Assembly: GCA_937997955.1 (NCBI GenBank)
Contig: CALLDR010000036.1
Span: forward strand, 1-45,761
Length of the DNA: 45,761 bases
Source: an uncultured Emergencia sp.
GTDB lineage: Bacteria > Bacillota > Clostridia > Peptostreptococcales > Anaerovoracaceae
Direction of reading: 5' to 3'
A model generated the notes under the pieces. That model searched no databases and was not told the DNA's origin. It saw nothing but the letters and a program-made list of their open reading frames with translations. The translations under genes and the position numbers were made by a program. Below are positions 1 to 7,671 of this stretch, piece by piece; the stretch's first letter is position 1, and the number at the start of each line of letters is the position of its first letter.

Positions 1-21
1 CCTAGAACTGCAGCAACAGAA

Positions 22-1656
22 TCAGCCCGAACACCCGGTTCTGGCTGATTCTATCAGTTCTGCCGCACGTTTGCGGGTTGTCTCTGTGATGTTGTCTCCG
101 CCGAGAAGTCTGGCGATCTCATCTACGGTCTGCGCATCTGTCAGCCGCTCTACGTGAGTGTAGGTCTTGTCCAGATCCGTCTCTTTATAGATGCGGTAGC
201 TGGCGCTGCCGCAGGCCGCGATCTGGGGCAGGTGGGTGATACAGATGATCTGATGGTTCTCCGCGATCTCCTTCAGCTTCCTGCCTACGACGCTGGCCGT
301 GATGCCGCTGATGCCCGCGTCGATCTCGTCGAAGATCATAGTAGGAATGCTGTCGTAGGTGCCGGTGATGTTTTTGATGGCCAGCATGATCCTGGATATC
401 TCGCCGCCGGAGGCCACCTTGACCAGAGGCTTCAGCGGTTCGCCCTTATTGGTGGTTATGAGGATCTCTACGATATCGCTGCCGTCAGGGCCGATGACGT
501 CCGGCCGTCTGAAATCGATCTCCAGCTGGGCGTCGGCGAAGTTCAGGTCGTGAAGCTCCTTTTCTATGGAACGGCTCAGTTCCTGAGCGCTGGCCCTGCG
601 GACCTCGGTGAGATGATCCGCCCACTGGGAAAGCCGCTCATAGGCTTCTTTGGATTCCGATTCCAGCTGGGCCTTGATTTGATCAAAGTTCTCGATCTGG
701 GACAGCTCCTCGTCGATTCGGTCGCGGTATGCCAGAATCTCGTCGATGGAGGAGCCGTATTTCCTCTTCAGCCCGTCGATCAGGTTGAGGCGGGAGATGG
801 CGTTGTCCAGCTCTTCCGGCGAAAAGGTGATCCTTTCCCGGATCTCGCGGAGGGAGGAGGAAATGTCCTCCAGCCGGTAGTAGAGGTCGGCGAACTCTTC
901 GGTGACAGCCGCGATGTCCTTTGAGAAATCCGAAATGCCCTGCAGGGCGGCAAGACCGGTACCCATGGCGCTGGCAGCGGCTGTATCGCCGTCGTTGAGC
1001 AGTCCATAGGCGGTTTCAATGCCCGCGAAGATCTTTTCGCTGTTCTGCAGCAGGGCGGCCCGTTCCGTCAGCGCTTCATCTTCGCCGGGAACCAGGCGGG
1101 CCTTGTCGATCTCATCTCGCTCGAAGCGGTAGAAGTCCATCTTCTTCAGGTTATCCCGCTCCTGGGCCAGCAAACGGTTCAGCTTTCCCTGAACCTCGTG
1201 ATAAGCCTGGTAGGCCTGGTCAAAGCTCTGGCGGACGGGAGCGATCTCCGCGTGGTGGTAGCTGTCCACCAGACGGATGTGGTTGTCCGGATTCAGCAAG
1301 GACTGGTTGTCGTACTGCCCGTGGATGTCGGCCAGGCGGCGGCAGGTCTCCTGCAGCTGGGCGAGGGTGACCAGCTGTCCGTTGAGACGGCAGAGGTTTT
1401 TTCCGGCGGAGGAGACCTCTCGCGTTATGACGATCTCCTCGCCGTCCAGCTCGCCTGCCAGCTGGACGATGGCTTTCGCGGCGCCATGGCGGACAAAAGC
1501 AGAATCAGCCCTGCTCCCCAGAGCAAGGCTAACGGCTTCTATGACGATGGATTTGCCGCTTCCCGTTTCACCGGTTATGATGTTGAGGCCGTCCTCAAAA
1601 TCGATATCGGTCTCCTCGATGATGGCAAAATTGCGGATGCTGATGTGGTTGATCAT
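22..1656 (-). CDS. recN: DNA repair protein RecN
   Basis: RecN is an SMC-like ATPase that gathers at double-strand breaks and promotes recombinational repair in the cytoplasm. The 544-residue product is close to the usual RecN length, so the gene looks complete. Walker A (GETGSGKS) lies at about residues 29-36. The middle is a long charged helical, probably coiled-coil, region. The ABC signature (ASGGE) is near 415-419, Walker B (IFDEIDAG) near 441-448, and the switch histidine sits in THLPQ near 475. The start codon overlaps the argR stop (ATGA), so the two genes are translationally coupled; argR-recN is a conserved Gram-positive gene pair. No lesion is visible. Confidence 0.97.
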   Translation of the reverse strand: MINHISIRNFAIIEETDIDFEDGLNIITGETGSGKSIVIEAVSLALGSRADSAFVRHGAAKAIVQLAGELDGEEIVITREVSSAGKNLCRLNGQLVTLAQLQETCRRLADIHGQYDNQSLLNPDNHIRLVDSYHHAEIAPVRQSFDQAYQAYHEVQGKLNRLLAQERDNLKKMDFYRFERDEIDKARLVPGEDEALTERAALLQNSEKIFAGIETAYGLLNDGDTAAASAMGTGLAALQGISDFSKDIAAVTEEFADLYYRLEDISSSLREIRERITFSPEELDNAISRLNLIDGLKRKYGSSIDEILAYRDRIDEELSQIENFDQIKAQLESESKEAYERLSQWADHLTEVRRASAQELSRSIEKELHDLNFADAQLEIDFRRPDVIGPDGSDIVEILITTNKGEPLKPLVKVASGGEISRIMLAIKNITGTYDSIPTMIFDEIDAGISGITASVVGRKLKEIAENHQIICITHLPQIAACGSASYRIYKETDLDKTYTHVERLTDAQTVDEIARLLGGDNITETTRKRAAELIESARTGCSG

Positions 1657-2120
1657 TGTCCTCTCGCCCTCATGATCAGCATGTCGTTGAAGATCGCCAG
1701 GATCTCTTCTACATTTTCTTCCTTGTCCACGATGAGAAGAACGGTGTTGTCGCCGGCTACTGAGCCGACCACGTGGGGCAGGCCGATGCAGTCCACAGCC
1801 TCTCCGGCGGCAGGGCCGCAGCCGGACAGGGTCTTGATCACGATCAGGTTCTGCGCTGACGCGAAAGATGTGATGGTCTCTCTGAAGATCTTGATGAATC
1901 GTTCAGAGATCGGCGCGTCCTGCTTCGCGCTGACTGCGTATTTATATTTTCCAGAAGCGGAGAGCACCTTGATCAGCTGCAGCTCTTTGATATCCCGTGA
2001 AATGGTAGCCTGAGTCACTTCAAAGCCCTCTTGCTTCAGCAGGTTTGCCAGTTTTTCCTGCGTCTCAATCTCATTGTTGGCGATGAGTTCTAAAATCTTA
2101 TTCTGTCTCGAATAACGCAT
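1653..2120 (-). CDS. argR: Arginine repressor ArgR
   Basis: ArgR is an arginine-sensing transcription factor, usually hexameric, that represses arginine biosynthesis and can activate catabolism. The start at 2120 (MRYSRQNK) is chosen because GGAG lies 7 bases upstream; longer in-frame extensions have no family similarity. This gives 155 residues, normal for ArgR. The N-terminal winged helix (about 1-70) includes the ATISRDIKEL recognition helix. The C-terminal oligomerisation and arginine-binding domain (about 80-155) contains GCGPAAGEAVD and SVAGDNTVLL, the conserved loop and arginine-contact region. It overlaps recN by 4 bp. An inverted repeat over its promoter suggests autoregulation. Confidence 0.96.
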   Translation of the reverse strand: MRYSRQNKILELIANNEIETQEKLANLLKQEGFEVTQATISRDIKELQLIKVLSASGKYKYAVSAKQDAPISERFIKIFRETITSFASAQNLIVIKTLSGCGPAAGEAVDCIGLPHVVGSVAGDNTVLLIVDKEENVEEILAIFNDMLIMRARGQ

Positions 2121-2204
2121 TTTTTTCTCCTTAACAACTGTACTGCTCTGGCGGCGTCGCCGGCCGGCAGGTCCGCGTATGCTGCGCAAGAGCATAAATC
2201 CTTA

Positions 2205-2231
2205 ATTCCATGTAAGATTATACCATGGAAT
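2205..2231 (-). promoter_or_regulatory. argR promoter with candidate operator
   Basis: On the minus strand a TATAAT -10 box occupies 2217-2222. It lies between the arms of an inverted repeat, ATTCCATG (2205-2212) and CATGGAAT (2224-2231), which are perfectly complementary over 8 bp. No good -35 is seen. A repressor bound here would cover the -10, so autoregulation by ArgR is plausible. The site is only about 60 bp from the ruvC promoter. Confidence 0.5.
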
Positions 2232-2289
2232 ACATCAAAATGAAAGGAAAAAATGAAAATCGGAAGGAAATAGAAAAAAATCTCTGTGG

Positions 2290-2318
2290 TGGACAAACGT
2301 ACGTTCCTGTGTTATACT
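2290..2318 (+). promoter_or_regulatory. ruvC operon sigma-A promoter
   Basis: TGGACA (2290-2295), 17-bp spacer, TATACT (2313-2318). It is followed by AAAGGAAG and the ruvC ATG at 2349, giving a short leader. It would drive ruvC-ruvA-ruvB-queA. Confidence 0.8.
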
Positions 2319-2348
2319 AATAATGTATGTTTTTAGAAAGGAAGTTTT

Positions 2349-2849
2349 ATGCGAATTTTGGGAATCGACCCAGGTTATGCGATTTTAGGCTGGGGCGTTT
2401 TGGATATGAAAGGAAATCATTTCTCCGTGGTCGACTACGGAGCGGTGACGACAGAGGCCGGCACGGAGATGCCTTTGCGGCTGCAGCATCTGTATCAGGA
2501 GCTGTCCGCCATCATCGAGGAATATCATCCGGAGGTGGCGTCCATCGAAGAACTCTTCTTCAACAACAACGCGAAGACGGCCATCATGGTGGGACAGGCC
2601 AGGGGCGTCGCCGTGCTGGCCTGCGTCAACGGCGGCCTGGAGATCAACGAGTATACGCCGCTGCAGATTAAGCAGGCCCTGGTCGGATATGGAAGAGCGG
2701 ACAAGAAGCAGGTGCAGGCCATGGTCAAGGCAATCCTCAACCTGAAGGAGGTGCCCAAGCCGGACGATACCGCTGACGCTGTAGCCGCGGCCATCTGCCA
2801 TGGACACAGCGCCGGGAACAAGGTTCGGAATTTGAGGCTGAAGCCATAG
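2349..2849 (+). CDS. ruvC: Crossover junction endodeoxyribonuclease RuvC
   Basis: RuvC is the dimeric Holliday-junction resolvase that cuts junctions held by RuvAB. The 166-residue product has the normal length. The RNase H-like catalytic acids are visible: D7 in ILGIDPG, E67 in SIEELFF, and the D140/D143 pair in KPDDTADA. AAAGGAAG precedes the ATG at 2349. It is the first gene of a ruvC-ruvA-ruvB-queA run with short gaps, so resolvase and branch-migration motor are made together. No oddities seen. Confidence 0.97.
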   Translation: MRILGIDPGYAILGWGVLDMKGNHFSVVDYGAVTTEAGTEMPLRLQHLYQELSAIIEEYHPEVASIEELFFNNNAKTAIMVGQARGVAVLACVNGGLEINEYTPLQIKQALVGYGRADKKQVQAMVKAILNLKEVPKPDDTADAVAAAICHGHSAGNKVRNLRLKP

Positions 2850-2881
2850 CCGCAAAATGAGGCACAGCATGGAGGTACAAC

Positions 2882-3478
2882 ATGATTCGATTTATCAAAG
2901 GAATTTTTCATCCCTCGCCGGACGGCAGCGTCATCATAGAGACCGCATCCGGCCTGGGATTTGAGGTGAATATCCCCGCCAATTCCGCCCTCTACAAGCA
3001 CATGGAGGGCGAGACAGTCAAAGTGCATACGTCCATGATCGTAAAGGAGGACGACGTCAGTCTGTACGGTTTTTCGGACCGGGAGAATCTGGAACTGTTT
3101 GAGCTTTTGATCACGGTAAACGGCGTGGGCGCCAAGGCGGGCATGGCCATTATGAGTGCGCTGCCGCCGTCGGAGCTGAAGCGGGCCATCGCCGGAGGCG
3201 ACGCCAAGTCCATTTCCAAGGCCAACGGTGTGGGAAAAAAGACGGCGGAGAGGATCATTCTGGAGCTGAAGGATAAAGTGGGCAGCTTTGACGATCTGGA
3301 CGCCGGGCAGTTTGACGAGGTGTTCTCGCCGGCAGGGGACGAGAGGAGCGAGGCTGTTGCCGCTTTGATCGCCCTCGGATACACGAAGAACGAGGCTGCT
3401 TCCGCCGTGGGCAAGGTAAAGGACGACAGCCTGACCTGCGAGGCGTACATCAAGCAGGCGCTGAAAAATTTGTTTTAG
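2882..3478 (+). CDS. ruvA: Holliday junction branch migration protein RuvA
   Basis: RuvA binds four-way junctions as a tetramer and loads the RuvB motor. The 198-residue product shows the N-terminal OB-fold (MIRFIKG to about residue 65), two helix-hairpin-helix motifs in the middle (LITVNGVGAKAG and ISKANGVGKKTAERI), and the C-terminal RuvB-contact domain (EAVAALIALGYTKNEA), separated by a short acidic linker. GGAGG stands before the ATG. The gene lies 32 bp after ruvC and 10 bp before ruvB. Confidence 0.97.
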   Translation: MIRFIKGIFHPSPDGSVIIETASGLGFEVNIPANSALYKHMEGETVKVHTSMIVKEDDVSLYGFSDRENLELFELLITVNGVGAKAGMAIMSALPPSELKRAIAGGDAKSISKANGVGKKTAERIILELKDKVGSFDDLDAGQFDEVFSPAGDERSEAVAALIALGYTKNEAASAVGKVKDDSLTCEAYIKQALKNLF

Positions 3479-3488
3479 AGGATAGAGT

Positions 3489-4559
3489 ATGGAAGACGAG
3501 AGAATTACCCAGTCCAGTGCGGTATCTTTGATGGAGGAACGGCAGGAGACCACCCTGCGGCCCCAGCATCTGGACGACTTCATCGGGCAGAAGACGGTGA
3601 AGGATAATCTGAAGATTTTTATCGAGGCGGCCAGGATGCGCGGCGAGCCTCTTGACCACGTGCTGTTCTACGGACCGCCGGGCCTGGGAAAGACCACCCT
3701 GGCCGGCATCATCGCCAACGAGCTGGGCGTCGAGATCAAGATCACGTCGGGACCTGCCATCGAGCGGGCAGGCGATCTGGCGGCTATCCTGACCAACCTC
3801 AATGAAAACGACGTGCTGTTCATCGACGAGATCCACCGGCTGAACCGTTCCGTCGAGGAGGTGCTTTACTCCGCCATGGAGGATTATGCCCTGGACATCA
3901 TCATCGGCAAAGGCCCTTCGGCCCGCTCCATCCGCCTGGATATCGCGAAGTTTACGCTGATCGGAGCCACCACCAGGGCGGGAAGTCTCTCCGCGCCTCT
4001 TCGGGACCGGTTCGGCGTCATCGATAAATTTGAGCTGTACACCCACGAGGAGCTGGCCGAGATCATCAGACGCTCTGCCGGCCTGCTGGGGGTGGAAGCA
4101 GATGAGGCCTCTCTGATGGAGATGGCCCGCTGCTCCCGCGGCACGCCCCGGGTGGCCAACCGGCTGCTGAAGCGGATCCGGGACTTTTCACAGGTGCGGG
4201 GAGACGGCGTCATCACCCGGGAAATCACGGAAAAGGCTCTGGAGGCCCTGGGGGTGGACCAGCTGGGACTTGAGCGGCTGGACCGGGAGATCCTGTCGGC
4301 CATCATCCTGCGGTTTAACGGCGGACCGGTAGGCATCGACACCATAGCGGCCTCCATCGGCGAGGAGCGGGTGACCATCGAGGACGCCTACGAGCCGTAT
4401 CTGATCCAGTCCGGCCTGCTGTACCGGACACAGAAGGGGAGAATGGTGTCCCAGCTGGGCTACCAGCACATGGGCATTGATTACCCGCAGCCCGACGCGG
4501 CGAAGGCCGCCGCCCAGGAAGATGAGGCGGAGCCGGAAGAACAGCAAAGTTTATTATGA
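3489..4559 (+). CDS. ruvB: Holliday junction branch migration helicase RuvB
   Basis: RuvB is the hexameric AAA+ ATPase that pulls DNA through the RuvA-bound junction. The 356-residue protein has Walker A (GPPGLGKT) at about 62-69, Walker B with the DEIH box (LFIDEIHRL) at about 110-118, a sensor-1 region (IGATTRAG) near 160, and a C-terminal winged helix ending in a typical IDYPQP segment. The last 20 residues are an acidic, Gln-rich tail. AGAGGA lies just before the ATG. The gap to queA is only 12 bp. Confidence 0.98.
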   Translation: MEDERITQSSAVSLMEERQETTLRPQHLDDFIGQKTVKDNLKIFIEAARMRGEPLDHVLFYGPPGLGKTTLAGIIANELGVEIKITSGPAIERAGDLAAILTNLNENDVLFIDEIHRLNRSVEEVLYSAMEDYALDIIIGKGPSARSIRLDIAKFTLIGATTRAGSLSAPLRDRFGVIDKFELYTHEELAEIIRRSAGLLGVEADEASLMEMARCSRGTPRVANRLLKRIRDFSQVRGDGVITREITEKALEALGVDQLGLERLDREILSAIILRFNGGPVGIDTIAASIGEERVTIEDAYEPYLIQSGLLYRTQKGRMVSQLGYQHMGIDYPQPDAAKAAAQEDEAEPEEQQSLL

Positions 4560-4571
4560 CGGAGTGAAGCT

Positions 4572-5615
4572 ATGAGAATTGACGAATTTGATTACGATCT
4601 GCCGAAGGAGCTGATCGCCCAGAGGCCTTCGGAGAAGCGGGACGTCTGCCGCCTGATGGTGCTGGACCGGCAGCGTCAGACTGTGGATCACAGGCATTTT
4701 TATGATATATTGGAATACCTTCAGCCGGGAGACTGCCTGGTGCTGAACAACTCCAAGGTTCTGCCGGCCAGGCTTTTCGGCGTCAAAGAAGGCACAGGCG
4801 CCAAGATCGAGTTCCTTTTGATCAAGCGGCTGGAAGGGGACCGCTGGGAGACCATGGTGAAGCCGGGCAAGAGGCTGAAACCGGGGGACAGCGTTTCCTT
4901 CGGACAGGACTTCCGGGCCGAGATCCTGGACTATGGCCCCGATGGGACGAGGATCGTGGAGTTTCACTATGATGGCATTTTCATGGAGCGGCTGGAGGAG
5001 TTGGGAAAAATGCCGCTGCCGCCGTATATCGAACGGGAGAGCACGCTGGACGACAAGGATATGTACCAGACCGTGTACTGCCGGGAGGAAGGGTCGGTAG
5101 CCGCGCCTACGGCAGGCCTGCATTTTACCCAGGAGCTGCTTGAGGCGGCCCGGTCAAAGGGTGTCCGGCTGGCTTATGTGACGCTGCACGTGGGGATCGG
5201 CACCTTCCGGCCTGTGAAATGCGAGAATGTAGAGGATCATCACATGCACTTCGAGGAGTACTTTATCGACGAGGAGACCGCCGCTGTGATCAATGAAACG
5301 ATTCTGGCAGGCGGACGCATCGTTTCGGTTGGCACCACGTCGACCCGGACGGTGGAAAGCGCCGCGTATTTCGACGAAGGGGCGGGCAGATATCTGGTAA
5401 AGGCGGGAGGCGGCAGCACGGGAATCTTCATCTATCCCGGCTATACCTTTAAGATCGTCAACGACCTGATTACCAACTTCCATCTGCCGAAATCCACGCT
5501 GCTGATGCTGATCTCCGCCCTATACGACAGGGAAAAGATTCTGGAGGCCTACGAGATCGCCGTGAAGGAGAGATACCGATTTTTTTCTTATGGAGATGCC
5601 ATGATAATTATTTAA
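4572..5615 (+). CDS. queA: S-adenosylmethionine:tRNA ribosyltransferase-isomerase QueA
   Basis: QueA transfers and isomerises the ribose of S-adenosylmethionine onto 7-aminomethyl-7-deazaguanine at tRNA position 34, making epoxyqueuosine. The 347-residue product is full length. Family motifs include FDYDLPKELIAQ at the N-terminus, LVLNNSKVLPARL, the APTAGLHFT segment, HVGIGTFRPV and TNFHLPKSTLLML. It follows ruvB by 12 bp, as in many Firmicutes. The partner queuosine gene tgt lies about 0.9 kb downstream, past the leftward ferritin gene, with its own promoter. Confidence 0.97.
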   Translation: MRIDEFDYDLPKELIAQRPSEKRDVCRLMVLDRQRQTVDHRHFYDILEYLQPGDCLVLNNSKVLPARLFGVKEGTGAKIEFLLIKRLEGDRWETMVKPGKRLKPGDSVSFGQDFRAEILDYGPDGTRIVEFHYDGIFMERLEELGKMPLPPYIERESTLDDKDMYQTVYCREEGSVAAPTAGLHFTQELLEAARSKGVRLAYVTLHVGIGTFRPVKCENVEDHHMHFEEYFIDEETAAVINETILAGGRIVSVGTTSTRTVESAAYFDEGAGRYLVKAGGGSTGIFIYPGYTFKIVNDLITNFHLPKSTLLMLISALYDREKILEAYEIAVKERYRFFSYGDAMIII

Positions 5616-5726
5616 GTAACATATTATATAGTATAAGATGATATATGAAGTGTGGAATATAGCACCCATAGGATATCTGTAAGATTTATAAGATTTATAA
5701 CATTTAGAAAACGCTATTGCTTTAGA

Positions 5727-5765
5727 AAAAGACCGCCGGCATTTTGACATGCTCAGCGGTCTTTT
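5727..5765. terminator. Bidirectional terminator between queA and ferritin
   Basis: Arms AAAAGACCGC (5727-5736) and GCGGTCTTTT (5756-5765) are perfectly complementary over 10 bp, with an inner GCAT/ATGC stem (5739-5742 and 5749-5752). A-runs on one side and T-runs on the other let the hairpin end transcripts from queA (rightward) and from the ferritin gene (leftward). Confidence 0.85.
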
Positions 5766-5775
5766 GGATTTCAAT

Positions 5776-5856
5776 GTGTTTTGACAGTTTTGATAGCTTT
5801 GCCAGCTTTGTGACAGCTTTGATTGTTTGCCAGTTTTGATCGTTTTGCCGGTATTG
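5776..5856. repeat. Degenerate short tandem repeats downstream of ferritin
   Basis: About 80 bp made of imperfect 8-11 bp units alternating between TTTTGAYMG and TTTTGCCRG forms. No reading frame or hairpin explains it. It lies in what should be the 3' untranslated region of the leftward ferritin gene, before the shared terminator. Confidence 0.6.
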
Positions 5857-5885
5857 ATCGCTGCTGCGCCGGAGCTCCGCCGCAG

Positions 5886-6398
5886 TTACAGCGTCAGGGA
5901 AGGAGCCGCGTAGGTGCGGGTGGCCATTTCCTGATCCAGCATGTACAGGCTCTTCTGATCGGAACCGAACAGCTCCATCTTCTTGATCATGTCGTTGGCG
6001 TTGGTCTCCTCTTCGCCCTGTTCCTTTACGAACCAGTCGAGGAACTGCATGGTGCGGAAATCCTTTGCTTCGTAAGCCGCGGCATAGATGGTGTGGATCA
6101 GCTCAGTCACGTATTTCTCGTGAGCCAGTCCTGCCTGCAGCGGGTCCATGTTATCCTTCAGATCTGCTTCCGGCTTGTCGATGGCTTCCAGGGTAACCTT
6201 CAGGTCGTTGTTCTGCATGTACTGCAGGAACAGCAGAGCGTGATCCCGCTCTTCCTGCGCCTGGATGTTGTACCAGTTTGCAAATCCGTCCAATCCCTGG
6301 TCTTTATAAAAATTCGCAAATTCCAGATACAGATAGGCAGAATAGAATTCTTTGTTGATCTGTGTGTTCAATAACTGTGCTACTTTTTCGTTGATCAT
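5886..6398 (-). CDS. ftnA: Ferritin
   Basis: Non-haem ferritin oxidises Fe(II) and stores it as a mineral in a 24-subunit cage, which also limits Fenton chemistry in an anaerobe. The start at 6398 (MINEKVAQLLN) is taken because GGGAG lies about 8 bases upstream; the longer in-frame extension covers the promoter. The 170-residue protein shows the four-helix ferroxidase pattern: NKEFYSAYLYLEFANF carries the first glutamate, QEERDHALLF the E-x-x-H ligands, and WFVKEQGEEE the later glutamates. It is monocistronic, divergent from tgt, with a consensus promoter. Confidence 0.96.
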   Translation of the reverse strand: MINEKVAQLLNTQINKEFYSAYLYLEFANFYKDQGLDGFANWYNIQAQEERDHALLFLQYMQNNDLKVTLEAIDKPEADLKDNMDPLQAGLAHEKYVTELIHTIYAAAYEAKDFRTMQFLDWFVKEQGEEETNANDMIKKMELFGSDQKSLYMLDQEMATRTYAAPSLTL

Positions 6399-6431
6399 TT
6401 TGATTTCTCCCTTTCGTGTTTTACTCTCTAT

Positions 6432-6489
6432 ATAATAACACCGGCAAAAGGAAATTTCAACTTTGAAAATCGGGAAAATAGTGTATAAT
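6432..6489. promoter_or_regulatory. Divergent ferritin/tgt promoters sharing a palindromic -35 region
   Basis: Leftward promoter: TTGAAA (complement of 6455-6460), 17-bp spacer, TATTAT (complement of 6432-6437). Rightward promoter: TATAAT at 6484-6489 with TTTGAA at 6462-6467 (16-bp spacer) or TTGAAA at 6463-6468. The two -35 boxes form one inverted repeat, TTTCAA-CT-TTGAAA (6455-6468), so polymerases or a regulator at one promoter should affect the other. Confidence 0.7.
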
Positions 6490-6549
6490 GGAGAGTAGAC
6501 ATTTGAATTCAGCTTGGACATCAAGTGAACGGAAAGGAAAGGTAAACAC

Positions 6550-7671
6550 ATGAAACATGCGGTTACTTATGATCTCATAAAGACAGACAGCAGGACCAGC
6601 GCCCGCAGGGGCGTTGTCCACACGCCTCACGGCGATATTCAGACCCCGGTCTTCATGCCGGTAGGCACCCAGGCCACGGTAAAGGCCATGCGTCCGGAGC
6701 AGGTGGCGGATATGGGGGCAAATATCATACTGTCCAACACCTACCATCTCTATCTGCGCCCCGGCCACGACATCGTCAGGGAAGCCGGCGGCCTTCACAA
6801 GTTCATGAACTGGAACAGAGCCATTCTTACGGACAGCGGCGGCTTTCAGGTCTTTTCCCTGGGGAAGCTGCGGAAGATCACCGAGGAAGGGGTCAGATTC
6901 CAGAGCCATATCGACGGTTCCCGGCACATGCTGACGCCGGAAAAAGCGGTGGAGATCCAGAACGCTTTGGGCTCGGACATCATGATGGCCTTTGACGAGT
7001 GCGCGCCGTATCCGGCAGACCATCGTTACGTAAAGGATTCTCTGGAGCGGACGACCCGCTGGCTGAAGCGGTGCAAGGAAGCCCATAAAGATGTAGAGCG
7101 TCAGTCTTTGTTCGGCATCATGCAGGGCGGCATGTACAAGGATCTCCGCAGGCAGAGCGCGGATGAGATCGTGGAGCTGGATCTGCCGGGCTACGCCATC
7201 GGCGGTCTGTCCGTCGGCGAGCCGAAGGAGCTGATGCTGGACGTGATGGACGACTGCGTGGACCGGCTTCCCGCGGACAAGGCCAGGTATCTCATGGGCG
7301 TAGGCACGCCGGACTATCTCTTTGAGGGCGTGGAGCGGGGCATCGACATGTTCGACTGCGTCCTGCCGACCAGAATCGCCCGTCACGGCCTCTGCATGAC
7401 CAGCCATGGCAGGGTCAACATCAAAAATGCTCAGTACGAGCGGGATTTTACGCCGCTGGACCCAGAATGTGACTGCTACACCTGCCGCAATTATTCCAGG
7501 GCCTATCTGCGCCACCTGTTCAAAGCCGACGAGATGCTGTCGGCCATGCTGCTGTCCAATCACAACATCTACTTTCTGCTGAAGATGATGGAGAACATCA
7601 GGACCGCCATCGAAGAAGACAGATTTTTAGAGTACAAGAAGGAGTTTTACGATAAATATGGAAGATTTTAA
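6550..7671 (+). CDS. tgt: tRNA-guanine transglycosylase (queuine tRNA-ribosyltransferase)
   Basis: Tgt swaps guanine-34 of GUN-anticodon tRNAs for the queuosine precursor preQ1, upstream of QueA in the pathway. The 373-residue product has normal length. D95 in TDSGGFQVFSLG is the general acid/base position. The nucleophile region is GIDMFDCVLPTR near 263-274. The zinc site is CDCYTCRNY plus a downstream histidine (RHL). AAAGGAAAGG precedes the ATG. The last 14 bp overlap the start of the downstream rRNA methyltransferase gene, indicating co-translation. Confidence 0.98.
   Translation: MKHAVTYDLIKTDSRTSARRGVVHTPHGDIQTPVFMPVGTQATVKAMRPEQVADMGANIILSNTYHLYLRPGHDIVREAGGLHKFMNWNRAILTDSGGFQVFSLGKLRKITEEGVRFQSHIDGSRHMLTPEKAVEIQNALGSDIMMAFDECAPYPADHRYVKDSLERTTRWLKRCKEAHKDVERQSLFGIMQGGMYKDLRRQSADEIVELDLPGYAIGGLSVGEPKELMLDVMDDCVDRLPADKARYLMGVGTPDYLFEGVERGIDMFDCVLPTRIARHGLCMTSHGRVNIKNAQYERDFTPLDPECDCYTCRNYSRAYLRHLFKADEMLSAMLLSNHNIYFLLKMMENIRTAIEEDRFLEYKKEFYDKYGRF

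Noticed and set aside
2525..3583. Open frame antisense to ruvC/ruvA
   Set aside because: Both sense genes are complete and conserved; the antisense product has no similarity.
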